Assembly (NCBI RefSeq): GCF_000426665.1
Contig: NZ_AUFU01000001.1
Span: 62,001 to 126,000, forward strand
DNA: 64,000 nucleotides
Source of the DNA: Centipeda artemidis DSM 19719
GTDB lineage: Bacteria > Bacillota > Negativicutes > Selenomonadales > Selenomonadaceae
Direction of reading: 5' to 3'
Below the pieces are notes generated by a model, which saw only the letters and a program-made list of their open reading frames with translations, searched no databases and was not told the DNA's origin. A program made the position numbers and the translations under genes. This document shows positions 15,958 through 24,663 of this stretch, piece by piece (positions within the stretch are counted from its first letter, which is position 1; each line of letters begins with the position of its first letter).

Positions 15958-16586
15958 TCGCCGTCAAGCCTCCCCAGAACGGTGATCCCGCCCTGTACTT
16001 TTTCGCCTTTCTCCACGAGCACCTTTGCCCGCACGGGCATGACAACCTCGAGACATGAGCCGAACCGGATCATGCCGTAGATTTCACCCTGCTGCATCTT
16101 GTCGTCGAGCGTCACCCACGAGACGATGCGCCGCGCGAGGATGCCCGCGATCTGCTTCACCGTGACGCGCAGATCGCCGCGGTCGATGCCGATGAGATGA
16201 TGCTCGTTCTCAAAGCCGACCTCGTCCTTATACGCGGGGCGGAATCGCCCGCAGTAATACCGCTGCAGTTTAATCTCGCCGTCGATCGGACTGCGGTTCA
16301 CATGCACGTTGAACACGGACATGAAGATGACGATCTTGTTACACGGCTCGCCGACAAATTCATCCGCTGGGACGGGGCAAATCTCCGTGACCGTGCCGTC
16401 CGCAGGCGAGAGGATATGATCCCTGTGCTGCACGATCTCGCGCGCGGGACTGCGGAAAAAATATGCAAAGTAGCAGGCGAGTATCACGAACGGAACGGCT
16501 GCGTAGGGATGCGCAAATCCGCCGAGGATCGCCGCGAGCACGAGCGCCGCGCCGATGAACTTATAGCCCTCGCTGACAATGACCAT
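15954..16586 (-). CDS. psd: Phosphatidylserine decarboxylase proenzyme
   Basis: Pyruvoyl-dependent enzyme that forms phosphatidylethanolamine. 210 residues, the short class. Two N-terminal hydrophobic segments, the HVNRSPIDGEI motif, and near the C-terminus MIRFGSCLEV, in which the Gly-Ser bond is the self-cleavage site that creates the pyruvoyl group. ATG 16586 has AGGAGG upstream and the gene has its own near-consensus promoter (16615-16643), making it first in the psd-pssA-GT2 operon. Confidence 0.95.
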   Translation of the reverse strand: MVIVSEGYKFIGAALVLAAILGGFAHPYAAVPFVILACYFAYFFRSPAREIVQHRDHILSPADGTVTEICPVPADEFVGEPCNKIVIFMSVFNVHVNRSPIDGEIKLQRYYCGRFRPAYKDEVGFENEHHLIGIDRGDLRVTVKQIAGILARRIVSWVTLDDKMQQGEIYGMIRFGSCLEVVMPVRAKVLVEKGEKVQGGITVLGRLDGE

Positions 16587-16614
16587 GCGCCTCCGCCTCC
16601 TTTTATTCTCTCAT

Positions 16615-16643
16615 ATTATAATGGAAAGCCTATTCTTTGTCCA
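16615..16643 (-). promoter_or_regulatory. Sigma-70-type promoter of psd-pssA-GT2
   Basis: On the minus strand TGGACA (-35, 16638-16643) and TATAAT (-10, 16615-16620) are separated by 17 bases. The predicted start of transcription is about 20 bases before the psd ribosome-binding site. Strong match, seen directly. Confidence 0.75.
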
Positions 16644-16655
16644 CAAGTGCCGCCC

Positions 16656-17381
16656 TCATTTTCGTGCGGCGTGTACCTTCAGGACGAATTTCGGCAGGGC
16701 GAGCAGTCTGCCCGCGCGCTTCGGCTGGAGCATTCCGCGGAAGAGCCATTCGAGCTTTGCCTTTTGCATCCAGCGCGGCGCGCGCTTCATGACGCCCGCC
16801 ATAACGTCGAGTGTGCCGCCGACGCCGATGGCGACGGGAACGCCGAGCGCCGCGAGATGTTCGTGAATCCACTTCTCCTGTTTTGGCACGCCGAGGGCGA
16901 CGAGCAGGAGGTCGGGGCGCGCGGTGCGAATATCCGAAATAATCGCATCATTCATGTCCGCCGAAAAGAAACCGTCGCGAACGCCGACGATCTCGATGCC
17001 GGGATATAGCTGCTCCGCCTTTGCCTTTGCCTTCTCCGCAACGCCCGGCGCAGCGCCGAAGAAATAGACGCGGCGGTGTGCGGCAGGCGCGCGGCGCAGG
17101 AGCTCCTGCACGAGGTCGTAGCCAGCGACGCGCTCGGGCATCGCGTGCCCGAGGTGGCGTGCCGCCCAGACTGTCCCCGCGCCGTCCGGTACGACGAGCG
17201 CCGCCGCGGCGAGAACGTCCCGCAGAGCGGCATCCTTCGTCGCGCGCATGATCATCTCCGCGTTCGCCGTCGCGACCGTCACCCCCGCGCGCGCATCCAT
17301 ATAGTACTCGACGGCGGCGACCGCCTCCGGCATCGTCACGGCGTCCACCGCAACGCCCAAAATATTCACACGCTCCGCCAA
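16656..17381 (-). CDS. tagA: WecG/TagA/CpsF family N-acetylmannosaminyltransferase (GT26)
   Basis: 241 residues. Family members add ManNAc(A) to undecaprenyl-PP-GlcNAc in teichoic acid or enterobacterial common antigen synthesis. Recognisable features are the N-terminal VNILGVAVDAVTM, TANAEMIMRA, the VVPDGAGTVWAAR motif holding the likely catalytic Asp, and GVPKQEKWI/GVGGTLDVMAG. Start is TTG at 17381, supported by GGAGGAGG nine bases upstream. In an outer-membrane Firmicute the acceptor polymer is uncertain; the label tagA is by family only. Confidence 0.88.
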   Translation of the reverse strand: MAERVNILGVAVDAVTMPEAVAAVEYYMDARAGVTVATANAEMIMRATKDAALRDVLAAAALVVPDGAGTVWAARHLGHAMPERVAGYDLVQELLRRAPAAHRRVYFFGAAPGVAEKAKAKAEQLYPGIEIVGVRDGFFSADMNDAIISDIRTARPDLLLVALGVPKQEKWIHEHLAALGVPVAIGVGGTLDVMAGVMKRAPRWMQKAKLEWLFRGMLQPKRAGRLLALPKFVLKVHAARK

Positions 17382-17420
17382 TGGGCATTTCCTCCTCCCG
17401 TATCACGACCCGATGTCGTG

Positions 17421-17448
17421 AAAAGAGAGCGCCTTCATAGACGCTCTC
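17421..17448 (-). terminator. Rho-independent terminator after aspS
   Basis: Minus-strand GAGAGCG (17442-17448) pairs with CGCTCTC (17425-17431) around a 10-base loop and is followed by TTTT. It lies 13 bases past the aspS stop and ends the fur-hemZ-hisS-aspS unit. Confidence 0.85.
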
Positions 17449-17460
17449 CCCTATTTCCCG

Positions 17461-19269
17461 TTACTGCGCCGCGCCGTCCTGCTTCTTCTTCGGAACGGCG
17501 GTGCGGATGTAGAGCTCGCGGAGCTGCTTTTCGTCCACCGACGAGGGTGCCTGACACATGACGTCCGACGCGCTCTGCGTCTTGGGGAACGGAATGACGT
17601 CGCGGATCGAACGGCGCTTTGCCATGAGCATCACGAGGCGGTCGAGCCCGAACGCGAGCCCGCCGTGCGGCGGCGTGCCGTATTCGAACGCGTTCATCAT
17701 GAAGCCGAACTTCTCGCGCGCCTCCTCGGGGCTGAGCCCGAGCGTCTCAAAGACCTGCTCCTGCAAGTCGCTCCGATAGATGCGCAGACTTCCGCCGCCA
17801 ATCTCGACGCCGTTGAGCACCATGTCGTACGCGTTTGCCTTAACCTTGCCGGGATCGGTTGCGAGCATGGGGATGTCCTCGTCGCGCGGCGCGGTGAAGG
17901 GATGATGCATCGCCTTGTATCGTTTTTCCTCCGCGCTGTATTCGAACATGGGGAAATCGACGACCCACAGGAAGGACAGCGCGTCCGGGTCGATAAGCCC
18001 GCGGCGGCGTCCCATTTCGAGACGGAGTTCGCCGAGCGCCTGCGCGACGACGGCGGGCTGATCCGCGACGACGAGCAGGAGGTCGCCCGTCTTTGCGTCG
18101 ACGGCGTTCTTGATGGTCTCGAACGTCTCGTCCGCGTAGAACTTCTTAAACGGAGACTTGACGCCCTCCTCCGTGTACTGAATCCACGCGAGCCCCTTTG
18201 CCCCGTAGTTCTGCACATAGGTCACGAGCCCGTCGAGCTCGCGGCGCGGGATGTTGGCGTAGCCCTCGACGTTGATGACCTTGACGCGCCCGCCCGCTTC
18301 CATGACGGCGTTGAACACCTTGAACTCCGAGCCGCCGACGTACTCCGTGATGTCCCGAAGCTCCATGCCAAAGCGGAGATCGGGCTTGTCCGAGCCGAAC
18401 CGCTCCATTGCTTCGTCCCACGACATGCGCGGCAGCGGCGTCTCGATGTGCGCGCCAAGCGTCTTTTCGAATACTTCTTTGACGAGCTCTTCCATCAGGG
18501 AGAGAATGGATTCCTGATCCATGAACGACATCTCGATATCGAGCTGGGTAAATTCGGGCTGACGATCCGCGCGCAGATCCTCGTCGCGGAAACAGCGCAC
18601 GATCTGGAAGTATTTCTCAAATCCGGAGACCATGAGGAGCTGCTTAAAGATCTGCGGAGACTGCGGCAATGCGTAGAACTCGCCCGCGTTGAGACGGCTC
18701 GGCACGAGGAAGTCCCGCGCGCCCTCGGGCGTGCTCTTGCAGAGCATCGGCGTCTCGATCTCGAGGAAGCCGCTGCGGTCGAAGAAGTCGCGCATGATCT
18801 TTGCGACGCGGTGACGCAGCATGATGTTTGCCTGCATCTCGGGACGGCGCAGGTCGAGGTAGCGGTAGCGCAGGCGTATCATCTCGTCGACGTCGATGCC
18901 GTCCTGAATGTAGAACGGCGGCGTCTTTGCCTTGTTGAGAATGCACAGCTCGCTCACGACGATCTCGACTTCGCCCGTCTCCATGTTCGGGTTCACCGTG
19001 TCCGCACTGCGCGCACGCACGCTGCCGCGCACGGCGATGACGAACTCCGAGCGCAGCGTCTCGGCATCATGAAATGTGCCGCCCGCCATGACCGCCTCGT
19101 CAAAGACGATCTGGACGAGCCCCGAGCGGTCGCGCATGTCGACGAAGATCAGCCCGCCGTGGTCGCGGCGGCGCGATACCCAGCCGCACAGCGATACTTT
19201 GCCGCCGACGTGCTCCTTGCGCAGCGTGCCGCAGCCGTGTGTTCTCTTTAATCCCTGCATTGTTTCCAT
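17461..19269 (-). CDS. aspS: Aspartyl-tRNA synthetase
   Basis: 602-residue class II synthetase of the bacterial type. The OB-fold anticodon domain (CGWVSRRRDHGGLIFVDMRDR) is at about 25-110; class II motif 2 is in FRDEDLRADRQPEFTQLDIEMSF; a GAD insertion domain spans about 290-420; motif 3 is GLAFGLDRLVMLM near the end. Start METMQG at 19269 has AAGG at good spacing and follows hisS by one base. I cannot tell from sequence alone whether it is discriminating or also charges tRNA-Asn. Confidence 0.97.
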   Translation of the reverse strand: METMQGLKRTHGCGTLRKEHVGGKVSLCGWVSRRRDHGGLIFVDMRDRSGLVQIVFDEAVMAGGTFHDAETLRSEFVIAVRGSVRARSADTVNPNMETGEVEIVVSELCILNKAKTPPFYIQDGIDVDEMIRLRYRYLDLRRPEMQANIMLRHRVAKIMRDFFDRSGFLEIETPMLCKSTPEGARDFLVPSRLNAGEFYALPQSPQIFKQLLMVSGFEKYFQIVRCFRDEDLRADRQPEFTQLDIEMSFMDQESILSLMEELVKEVFEKTLGAHIETPLPRMSWDEAMERFGSDKPDLRFGMELRDITEYVGGSEFKVFNAVMEAGGRVKVINVEGYANIPRRELDGLVTYVQNYGAKGLAWIQYTEEGVKSPFKKFYADETFETIKNAVDAKTGDLLLVVADQPAVVAQALGELRLEMGRRRGLIDPDALSFLWVVDFPMFEYSAEEKRYKAMHHPFTAPRDEDIPMLATDPGKVKANAYDMVLNGVEIGGGSLRIYRSDLQEQVFETLGLSPEEAREKFGFMMNAFEYGTPPHGGLAFGLDRLVMLMAKRRSIRDVIPFPKTQSASDVMCQAPSSVDEKQLRELYIRTAVPKKKQDGAAQ

Positions 19270-19270
19270 G

Positions 19271-20536
19271 TCAGCCCTTCACCTCAGAAATCAGTCGTTG
19301 TACCATATCTGCAAGAGGAATCGTCTCCTGCGTGCTCTCCGTCATATCGCGCAGCGCCGCCGTGCCGCTCCGCAGCTCATCCTCGCCGAGGATGACGGCA
19401 TAGCGCGCGCCCGCCTTGTTCGCCTGCTTCATCTGCGCCTTCATGCTGCGCCCCGCATAGTCCATGAGTGCGCGCACGCCGCCGCGCCGCAGGTCGTGCA
19501 GCAGCGGGAATGCCGTCGCCCCCGCCGCAGCGCCGAGCGCGATGATGAATACGTCCGCCGCGGGCGGCTCCTCCGGGAGGAGATTCTGCTGCGTGAGGGC
19601 GAGCAGGACACGCTCGATCCCCGCCGCAAATCCGACGGCGGGCGTCGGACTCCCGCCAAGCTCCTCGACCAGTCCGTCATAGCGTCCGCCCCCCGCCACA
19701 GCACTCTGCGCGCCGAGCGGCGGATAGGCAATCTCGAACGCCGTCCGCGTGTAGTAGTCGAGCCCGCGCACTAGACGCGTGTCGAGCGTGTAGGAGACGC
19801 CTGCCGCCGTCAGATGCGACTGCACCGCGTCAAAATGCGACGCGCATTCGGCACAGAGACAGTCCGTAATCGCGGGCGCGCCCGCCATGAACGGCTGCGC
19901 CGCGTCCGCCTTGCAGTCAAGGATGCGCAGGGGACTGCGCGTGTATCGGTCACGGCAGTCCTCGCAGAGCTCTCCCAGATACTCTTTGAAATACGCCTGC
20001 AGCCGCTCGCGGTACGCGGGGCGGCACTGCGGGCAGCCGACCGCGTTCAGTTTCAGCTTCAGCCCCGTAAGCCCGAGTTCCTCAAGGAAGTCCAGCGCGA
20101 GCAGGATGATCTCGGCATCCACCGCCGGGCTTTCCTCGCCGACCGCCTCCACGCCGAACTGGTGAAATTCGCGCATCCGCCCCGCCTGCGGGCGGTCGTA
20201 GCGGAACATCGATCCGATGTAGAAGAGTTTTTGAAGTCCCCCGTCCGCATAGAGTTTGTGCTCGATATAGGCGCGGATCGCCGCGGCGGTGTTCTCGGGG
20301 CGCAGCGTGAGGCTGCGGTCGCCTCGGTCGGTAAAGGTATACATCTCCTTGTCGACGACGTCCGTCCCGTCGCCGATGCCGCGCTGAAAAAGCTCCGTAT
20401 GCTCAAAGTGCGGCGTGCGGATCTCCTTGTATCCGTACCGATCGCAGAGCCCGCGAATCACGCGTTCCACATGCGTCCACGCGCCGACTTCCCCGGGCAG
20501 TATATCCTTTGTCCCCCGCGGTGCCTTCGTCAGCAT
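19271..20536 (-). CDS. hisS: Histidyl-tRNA synthetase
   Basis: 421-residue class II synthetase. PRGTKDILPGE at the N-terminus, motif 2 (GSMFRYDRPQAGRMREFHQFGVEA), the histidine-specific LVRGLDYYTRTAFE, motif 3 (AVGFAAGIERVLLAL) and a C-terminal anticodon-binding domain are all present. GAGGAGG precedes the ATG, which lies inside the last codons of hemZ (7-base overlap). The pairing hisS-aspS is common in Firmicutes. Confidence 0.97.
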   Translation of the reverse strand: MLTKAPRGTKDILPGEVGAWTHVERVIRGLCDRYGYKEIRTPHFEHTELFQRGIGDGTDVVDKEMYTFTDRGDRSLTLRPENTAAAIRAYIEHKLYADGGLQKLFYIGSMFRYDRPQAGRMREFHQFGVEAVGEESPAVDAEIILLALDFLEELGLTGLKLKLNAVGCPQCRPAYRERLQAYFKEYLGELCEDCRDRYTRSPLRILDCKADAAQPFMAGAPAITDCLCAECASHFDAVQSHLTAAGVSYTLDTRLVRGLDYYTRTAFEIAYPPLGAQSAVAGGGRYDGLVEELGGSPTPAVGFAAGIERVLLALTQQNLLPEEPPAADVFIIALGAAAGATAFPLLHDLRRGGVRALMDYAGRSMKAQMKQANKAGARYAVILGEDELRSGTAALRDMTESTQETIPLADMVQRLISEVKG

Positions 20537-22038
20537 CTAGGTTCCTCCTCATACTCGCCGCGCAGAAGCGCGCGCCGCTTTTCAATATAAACGTCGATGT
20601 CCCGCAGATATGTCGTCAAATCCTTGGCATTGAATACCGAGCGCATCCTGTCGCCGCGCACGCCGATGACCTTCGTCGTCGCCGCACCGCCGATGCCGAT
20701 GATGGTCTGTTGTTCCTCCATGATCTGAACATTATACATGCTCTCCGCACCGGGGCGCGCGTAGCCGACGTTCTCAAGGTCGCCGCTCATATATCCCTGC
20801 CGATAGAGATAGTACGGGCGGTATCCCGCACGGCGCACGGCATCCGTCGCGGCAGCGCTCATGCGCATCGTCTCCTCGCCGGAGGGGAGTGCGACATGCG
20901 TCTCCTCCATCATGCGGCGCAGCTGCGAGCCGCGCTTAATTGCAAGCGCGTGGAGCGTGATGTCGTCGGGGGCGAGCGCCGTCACCTGCGCCATCGTGGA
21001 GGCGACGTCCTCCGCCGTCTCTCCCGGCAGTCCCAGGATGACGTCCATGTTGATATGCACCTCGTATGCCGCGCGCAGATCATGCAGCATACGAACGACC
21101 TCCTCGGGCGTATGCCGCCGCCCGATGCGGCGCAGCGTGCGCTCCTGCATGGACTGTGGGTTCACGCTGACGCGCGTCACGCAATGTTTCTTCATGCAGG
21201 AAATCTTCTCCGCGCTCATACTGTCGGGACGCCCCGCCTCGACCGTGAACTCCACGATCGAAGATCCATAAAAGGCATTATATACCATTTCGAGCATTTC
21301 GGCAAAAAAATCGTTCGGCAGGCTCGTCGGCGTCCCCCCGCCGACGTAGATGTTCTGCACGGTGAGCCCGAGTGCGGCGACGTCCGCGGCGGCGGCGGCG
21401 ATGTCGCGCGCGAGCACACGCATAAAGCCGCGCAGCTTCTCCTCGCCCGGCAGGATGTTCGCTGGGAACGAGCAGTAGAGACAGCGCGTGATGCAGAACG
21501 GAATGCCGACATAGACGCTCACCGTCCGCGCGTCCGTCTGCGCGAGCAGCGGCTGCTGACGCACGGCGACCTCCGTGATGAGCTGCGCTTTCTCCAAGCT
21601 GCAAAAATAATCGTCTTGCAGCCTTTGAACGACCGCTGCGGCAGTCATCCCGCCGCGCATCCACCGATGTACGATCTTGGTCGGACGTACCCCATGCAAA
21701 ATACCCCATGGAGCATGGGGCATTTGAAAGTGTTCTCTGACAAATTGATAGAAGTTCCGTTTGATTGCGCGGTGCACGGCTGCACGTACCTGCTCGTCCG
21801 CACAGCCCGCCGACGTATACGAATGTGTTTCGCTCGTGCCGTCTATATGAAAGAGCAGCACCTCGGTCGTCACGACGGGCAGCTCCGCCCGCTGCTCGCG
21901 GTTCACCACCGACAGCTGCGCGTAGTCCGCCGCCCCCGCCGTGCCCACAATCTCGATGTGAAAGAGCGTCAGCACCTCGCGGATGATTTTACGGACGACC
22001 TCGGCGCGGCTGTTTACGGTCAGTGTCCTTACTCTCAC
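20530..22038 (-). CDS. hemZ: HemZ-like oxygen-independent coproporphyrinogen dehydrogenase / radical SAM protein
   Basis: 502 residues from a GTG at 22038 that overlaps the fur stop (GTGA). Long in-frame sequence upstream lies in fur and is not real. Radical SAM cysteines are C182, C186 and C189 (IPFCITRCLYCSF), followed by YVGGGTPTSLP and NMDVILGLPGET, the HemN/HemZ/HemW family layout. The N-terminal 180 residues before the cluster are typical of HemZ and absent from HemW. Probably makes protoporphyrinogen or coproporphyrin-type intermediates anaerobically; family activity is not always proven. Linkage to fur suggests iron control of haem synthesis. Confidence 0.85.
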   Translation of the reverse strand: MRVRTLTVNSRAEVVRKIIREVLTLFHIEIVGTAGAADYAQLSVVNREQRAELPVVTTEVLLFHIDGTSETHSYTSAGCADEQVRAAVHRAIKRNFYQFVREHFQMPHAPWGILHGVRPTKIVHRWMRGGMTAAAVVQRLQDDYFCSLEKAQLITEVAVRQQPLLAQTDARTVSVYVGIPFCITRCLYCSFPANILPGEEKLRGFMRVLARDIAAAAADVAALGLTVQNIYVGGGTPTSLPNDFFAEMLEMVYNAFYGSSIVEFTVEAGRPDSMSAEKISCMKKHCVTRVSVNPQSMQERTLRRIGRRHTPEEVVRMLHDLRAAYEVHINMDVILGLPGETAEDVASTMAQVTALAPDDITLHALAIKRGSQLRRMMEETHVALPSGEETMRMSAAATDAVRRAGYRPYYLYRQGYMSGDLENVGYARPGAESMYNVQIMEEQQTIIGIGGAATTKVIGVRGDRMRSVFNAKDLTTYLRDIDVYIEKRRALLRGEYEEEPRC

Positions 22039-22517
22039 GCCTTGCTCTTCTTCTCCCGACACTTGCCGCAGATGCCGAAGAACTTCGCCTGATGGTTCTC
22101 CACCTTGAAGCCCGTCTTTTTGAAAATATCCTCCTCGAGATGCTCGAGCATATCCTCTTCGAACTCCGTGATTTCCTTGCACTCCGTACAGATGAGATGA
22201 TGATGGAAATGCTGGTTCGGATCGACAGGATTCAGCTCGTATGAATACGATCCCTTGTTGCGTTTGTCAAATTCCTTACCAAATTCAATTTTTTGAAGAA
22301 TCCCGAGTGATACCAGGATCTCAAGGCTGCGGTATACCGTCGCAAGCCCGATCTCGGATTCCGTGCCGCGCAGAAGGTCATAAATCTTCTCCGCGCTCAA
22401 ATGCTCGCCCGGATGATCGAGGATGACCTGCAGCACGATCTGGCGCTGCGGCGTCATCTTACGCTGCGTTGCCTGCAGTCGTTTTTTGAGATCCTCCATG
22501 GTATAAGTATCTGCCAT
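22035..22517 (-). CDS. fur: Fur-family metal-dependent repressor
   Basis: 160 residues. Winged helix about 10-85 (MTPQRQIVLQVIL, IGLATVYRSLEIL), then a dimerisation domain with the His-rich HFHHHLICTEC and two CxxC pairs, C110/C113 and C150/C153, which form the structural zinc site. Fur, Zur and PerR share these features; the large iron-uptake operon nearby favours Fur. ATG 22517 has GGAGGGG upstream. A Fur/Per-type palindrome in its own promoter region suggests autoregulation. Confidence 0.9.
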   Translation of the reverse strand: MADTYTMEDLKKRLQATQRKMTPQRQIVLQVILDHPGEHLSAEKIYDLLRGTESEIGLATVYRSLEILVSLGILQKIEFGKEFDKRNKGSYSYELNPVDPNQHFHHHLICTECKEITEFEEDMLEHLEEDIFKKTGFKVENHQAKFFGICGKCREKKSKA

Positions 22518-22567
22518 ATTCTTTCCCCTCCATGTCCCGGTGACACTATGGCGCTCCTAACATATAA

Positions 22568-22590
22568 TCACAATCATTGAGAATAGTATA
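22568..22590 (-). promoter_or_regulatory. Candidate fur promoter with Fur/PerR-like box
   Basis: Minus-strand TCTCAATGATTGTGA (22568-22582) is a 7-1-7 near-palindrome (six of seven pairs) with the AAT-N-ATT core of Fur and PerR boxes. It follows directly on an extended -10 element TGCTATACT (TATACT at 22585-22590); the -35 is weak. Placement just downstream of the -10 would allow repression. Operator identity is inferred. Confidence 0.5.
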
Positions 22591-22653
22591 GCACAGACGC
22601 GACACTTTTGCTATAGTGTTCATTCATTCATGAAGAATATTTTACAGAAATGT

Positions 22654-24099
22654 TCACTTTGCGATACGCCGCAAGGTTTCCATGATGAGCTTGGCCTCAG
22701 GAACGATCGCCGCGACCTCGATGCGCTCGTTTGGCGTGTGAATATCGTGCGCCGTGACACCGATGGATACCATGTCGAGCGCAGGATTCTTCGCCGCGTG
22801 CCAACTCGTCTCGAGCCCCGCATGGATGCTCTCGATCGTCATTGCCTTGCCGCCGTTCTGATCGGCATAGACCGCGCCCATAATTTTTGCGAGCTCGCTC
22901 TCTGCGTTCTCACGCCACGCAGGAGACTGTGTGCCAATGACGAGGTTAAAGCCCGTGAGCTCCGACACAGCGCGCGCTGTCATAATAATTTCGGACAGCT
23001 GCTCGTTGACCGAGGAGCGTGGGAAATACGCGACGCGCACCTCGTATTCGTCCATCTCGACGAGTCCGAGGTTCGCCGAGGTCTCAACCAGCCCGGGGTG
23101 CAGGCGCGACATCTCATAGACCCCTGTGCGCAGGACGGTAAGCAGTGCGAGCAGGTCGTGCATCTCCTGTCCACCAATCGCTTTTCCTGCGTTCTGCACA
23201 GGCGTCAAGGCAAATTTCATGCTGGGATCGGCAGCGCCATAGATGCTGTGGAACCGCTTTTCTTCCTCCACGAGAATATCGACCAGTTCCCGTTCATTCA
23301 TCGCCGTATAGATAACTGCATATGATGTCGAGGGGATCGCATTGCGCGCGACACCGCCATGGAAATCCGCAAGAGTGATGCGCCCTTGTTCATGGATGCG
23401 GCACAGGGCAAGCGCGAGCGTGCGTATCGCGTTGCCCCGTCCCGCACCGATGCGCTCGCCCGAATGCCCGCCAAGCAGTCCCTGCACCTCGATGCGGTAC
23501 GCCGTCCCGGCCTCCTCATGCCGTGTGAGGCTGCGCGCATAGTCGAGGTTGACGCTGCCCGCACTGCCGACGGTCATGATGTGATAGTCCTCGGAGTCGC
23601 AGTTGATGAGGTACTTCGCATCAGCAAGATGCGCCGCGTCCAGTTTCTGCGCCCCCGTCATGCCGACTTCCTCGTCAACGGTGACGATCGCGCGGAGCGG
23701 TCCGTGCTCCTCTGCATATTGAAAGGCAGCGATAATCTCCGCGACGCCGATACCGTCATCACCGCCGAGACTCGTTCCCTCCGCACGGATAAACTCCTCC
23801 GTCCGCACCATTTTGATGGGATCGTGGACGGGATCATACAAAACGCCGGGTGCGGCGACACAGACCATATCCATGTGCCCCTGCAGGATCGTCAGCGGCG
23901 CATGTTCCTTCCCCGGCGTCGCCGGCAGATCGGCGACGATATTATTGTGCGCATCCTGCGTGACCGCACATCCGAGATCGCCGAACCGTTTCTTCAAATA
24001 ATCACTGACGGCGCGCTCATGTCCCGAAGGGCGCGGAATATGCGTCAGTGCCTCAAATTCTGCGATCACGGCTTCCATTAGTTTCTGATCATCCATCAT
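22654..24099 (-). CDS. pepD: Aminoacyl-histidine dipeptidase PepD (M20 family)
   Basis: 481-residue zinc dipeptidase acting on X-His and other dipeptides in the cytosol. M20 metal ligands appear in ILQGHMDMV (His, Asp), SLGGDDGIGV (bridging Asp), VDEEVGMTGA (catalytic Glu and ligand Glu), INCDSED (Asp) and a late His (VSIGVTAHDIHTPNE). The lid domain occupies the middle. ATG 24099 follows GGAGGAGAG. It is probably transcribed on its own, between the terminator of the iron operon and the fur promoter. Confidence 0.94.
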   Translation of the reverse strand: MMDDQKLMEAVIAEFEALTHIPRPSGHERAVSDYLKKRFGDLGCAVTQDAHNNIVADLPATPGKEHAPLTILQGHMDMVCVAAPGVLYDPVHDPIKMVRTEEFIRAEGTSLGGDDGIGVAEIIAAFQYAEEHGPLRAIVTVDEEVGMTGAQKLDAAHLADAKYLINCDSEDYHIMTVGSAGSVNLDYARSLTRHEEAGTAYRIEVQGLLGGHSGERIGAGRGNAIRTLALALCRIHEQGRITLADFHGGVARNAIPSTSYAVIYTAMNERELVDILVEEEKRFHSIYGAADPSMKFALTPVQNAGKAIGGQEMHDLLALLTVLRTGVYEMSRLHPGLVETSANLGLVEMDEYEVRVAYFPRSSVNEQLSEIIMTARAVSELTGFNLVIGTQSPAWRENAESELAKIMGAVYADQNGGKAMTIESIHAGLETSWHAAKNPALDMVSIGVTAHDIHTPNERIEVAAIVPEAKLIMETLRRIAK

Positions 24100-24141
24100 A
24101 GCTCTCCTCCCCGCCCTTTGGGCGATTTAATAACATAATGC

Positions 24142-24173
24142 AAAAAGGCGGCATACATATTTGTATGCCCGCC
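24142..24173 (-). terminator. Strong terminator of the iron-uptake operon
   Basis: Minus strand GGCGGGCATAC (24163-24173) pairs with GTATGCCGCC (24147-24156), leaving one unpaired G, followed by TTTTT. It is 18 bases past the FMN-binding lipoprotein stop and insulates pepD. Confidence 0.9.
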
Positions 24174-24191
24174 TCCATTCATGCTAAAAAA

Positions 24192-24662
24192 CTATTTTTT
24201 TGCCTCATCGACGGCTTTTTCGACCGCTTCCTTGAACTGATCGTAACTGATGGTCGCACCCGCGACGGCATCCACCTTCGAAAGATCTTTTTTCGATTCG
24301 AGCTGACTTGCGTAGGAACCGATTGCCTTGTAGGCGTTTTGTGCCTTCTTCTGCGCGCCCGGTTCCTTGCCCTCGCCGTAGTGCTCATCCTTCACATTGC
24401 CGTTCTTATCGATGCCGGTATGAACAACCTTCGTGATTGCGCCGTCTTTAATGGTCAGCTCGACGTGGGAGTGACCGACCTTCGCTTCGGAACTGTCCGC
24501 CGAGAACGTGCCGTCCTTAACGCCCGTCATATCGAGTGCGGCTTCCTGGGGTGCTTCTTTTCCGGCATCCTTCTGTGCTGATTTATCATCGCCGCAGCCG
24601 GCTGCGACGAGCCCCGCACTCAAGAGAAATGCTATACCCAATGTCAACTTCTTTTTCATCAT
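24192..24662 (-). CDS. FMN-binding domain lipoprotein
   Basis: 156 residues. Signal peptide with lipobox VAAGC (Cys23), then a charged linker and an FMN-binding domain (about 58-155) ending in VDAVAGATISYDQF, close to the (S/A)GAT(x)(S/T) flavin-attachment motif of NqrC/RnfG-type proteins. Likely tethered outside the cytoplasmic membrane and redox-active. Start ATG 24662 has AAAGGA upstream; in-frame extension runs into the ABC gene. As last gene of the P19/FTR1 operon it occupies the place of the thioredoxin-like genes of the Campylobacter p19 cluster, so it may supply electrons for periplasmic iron reduction (inference). Confidence 0.85.
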   Translation of the reverse strand: MMKKKLTLGIAFLLSAGLVAAGCGDDKSAQKDAGKEAPQEAALDMTGVKDGTFSADSSEAKVGHSHVELTIKDGAITKVVHTGIDKNGNVKDEHYGEGKEPGAQKKAQNAYKAIGSYASQLESKKDLSKVDAVAGATISYDQFKEAVEKAVDEAKK

Positions 24663-24663
24663 C

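Noticed and set aside
17665-19251. 528-codon open frame on the plus strand
   Set aside because: Exactly antisense to aspS, no domain, Arg/His/Asp-rich composition typical of the reverse complement of a GC-rich gene.
20509-22092. 527-codon open frame on the plus strand
   Set aside because: Antisense to hemZ and hisS; low-complexity Arg/His-rich product and no ribosome-binding site.
22039-22182. Longer hemZ start inside fur
   Set aside because: Gives a non-conserved, Gly/Arg-rich extension that is a shadow of fur.
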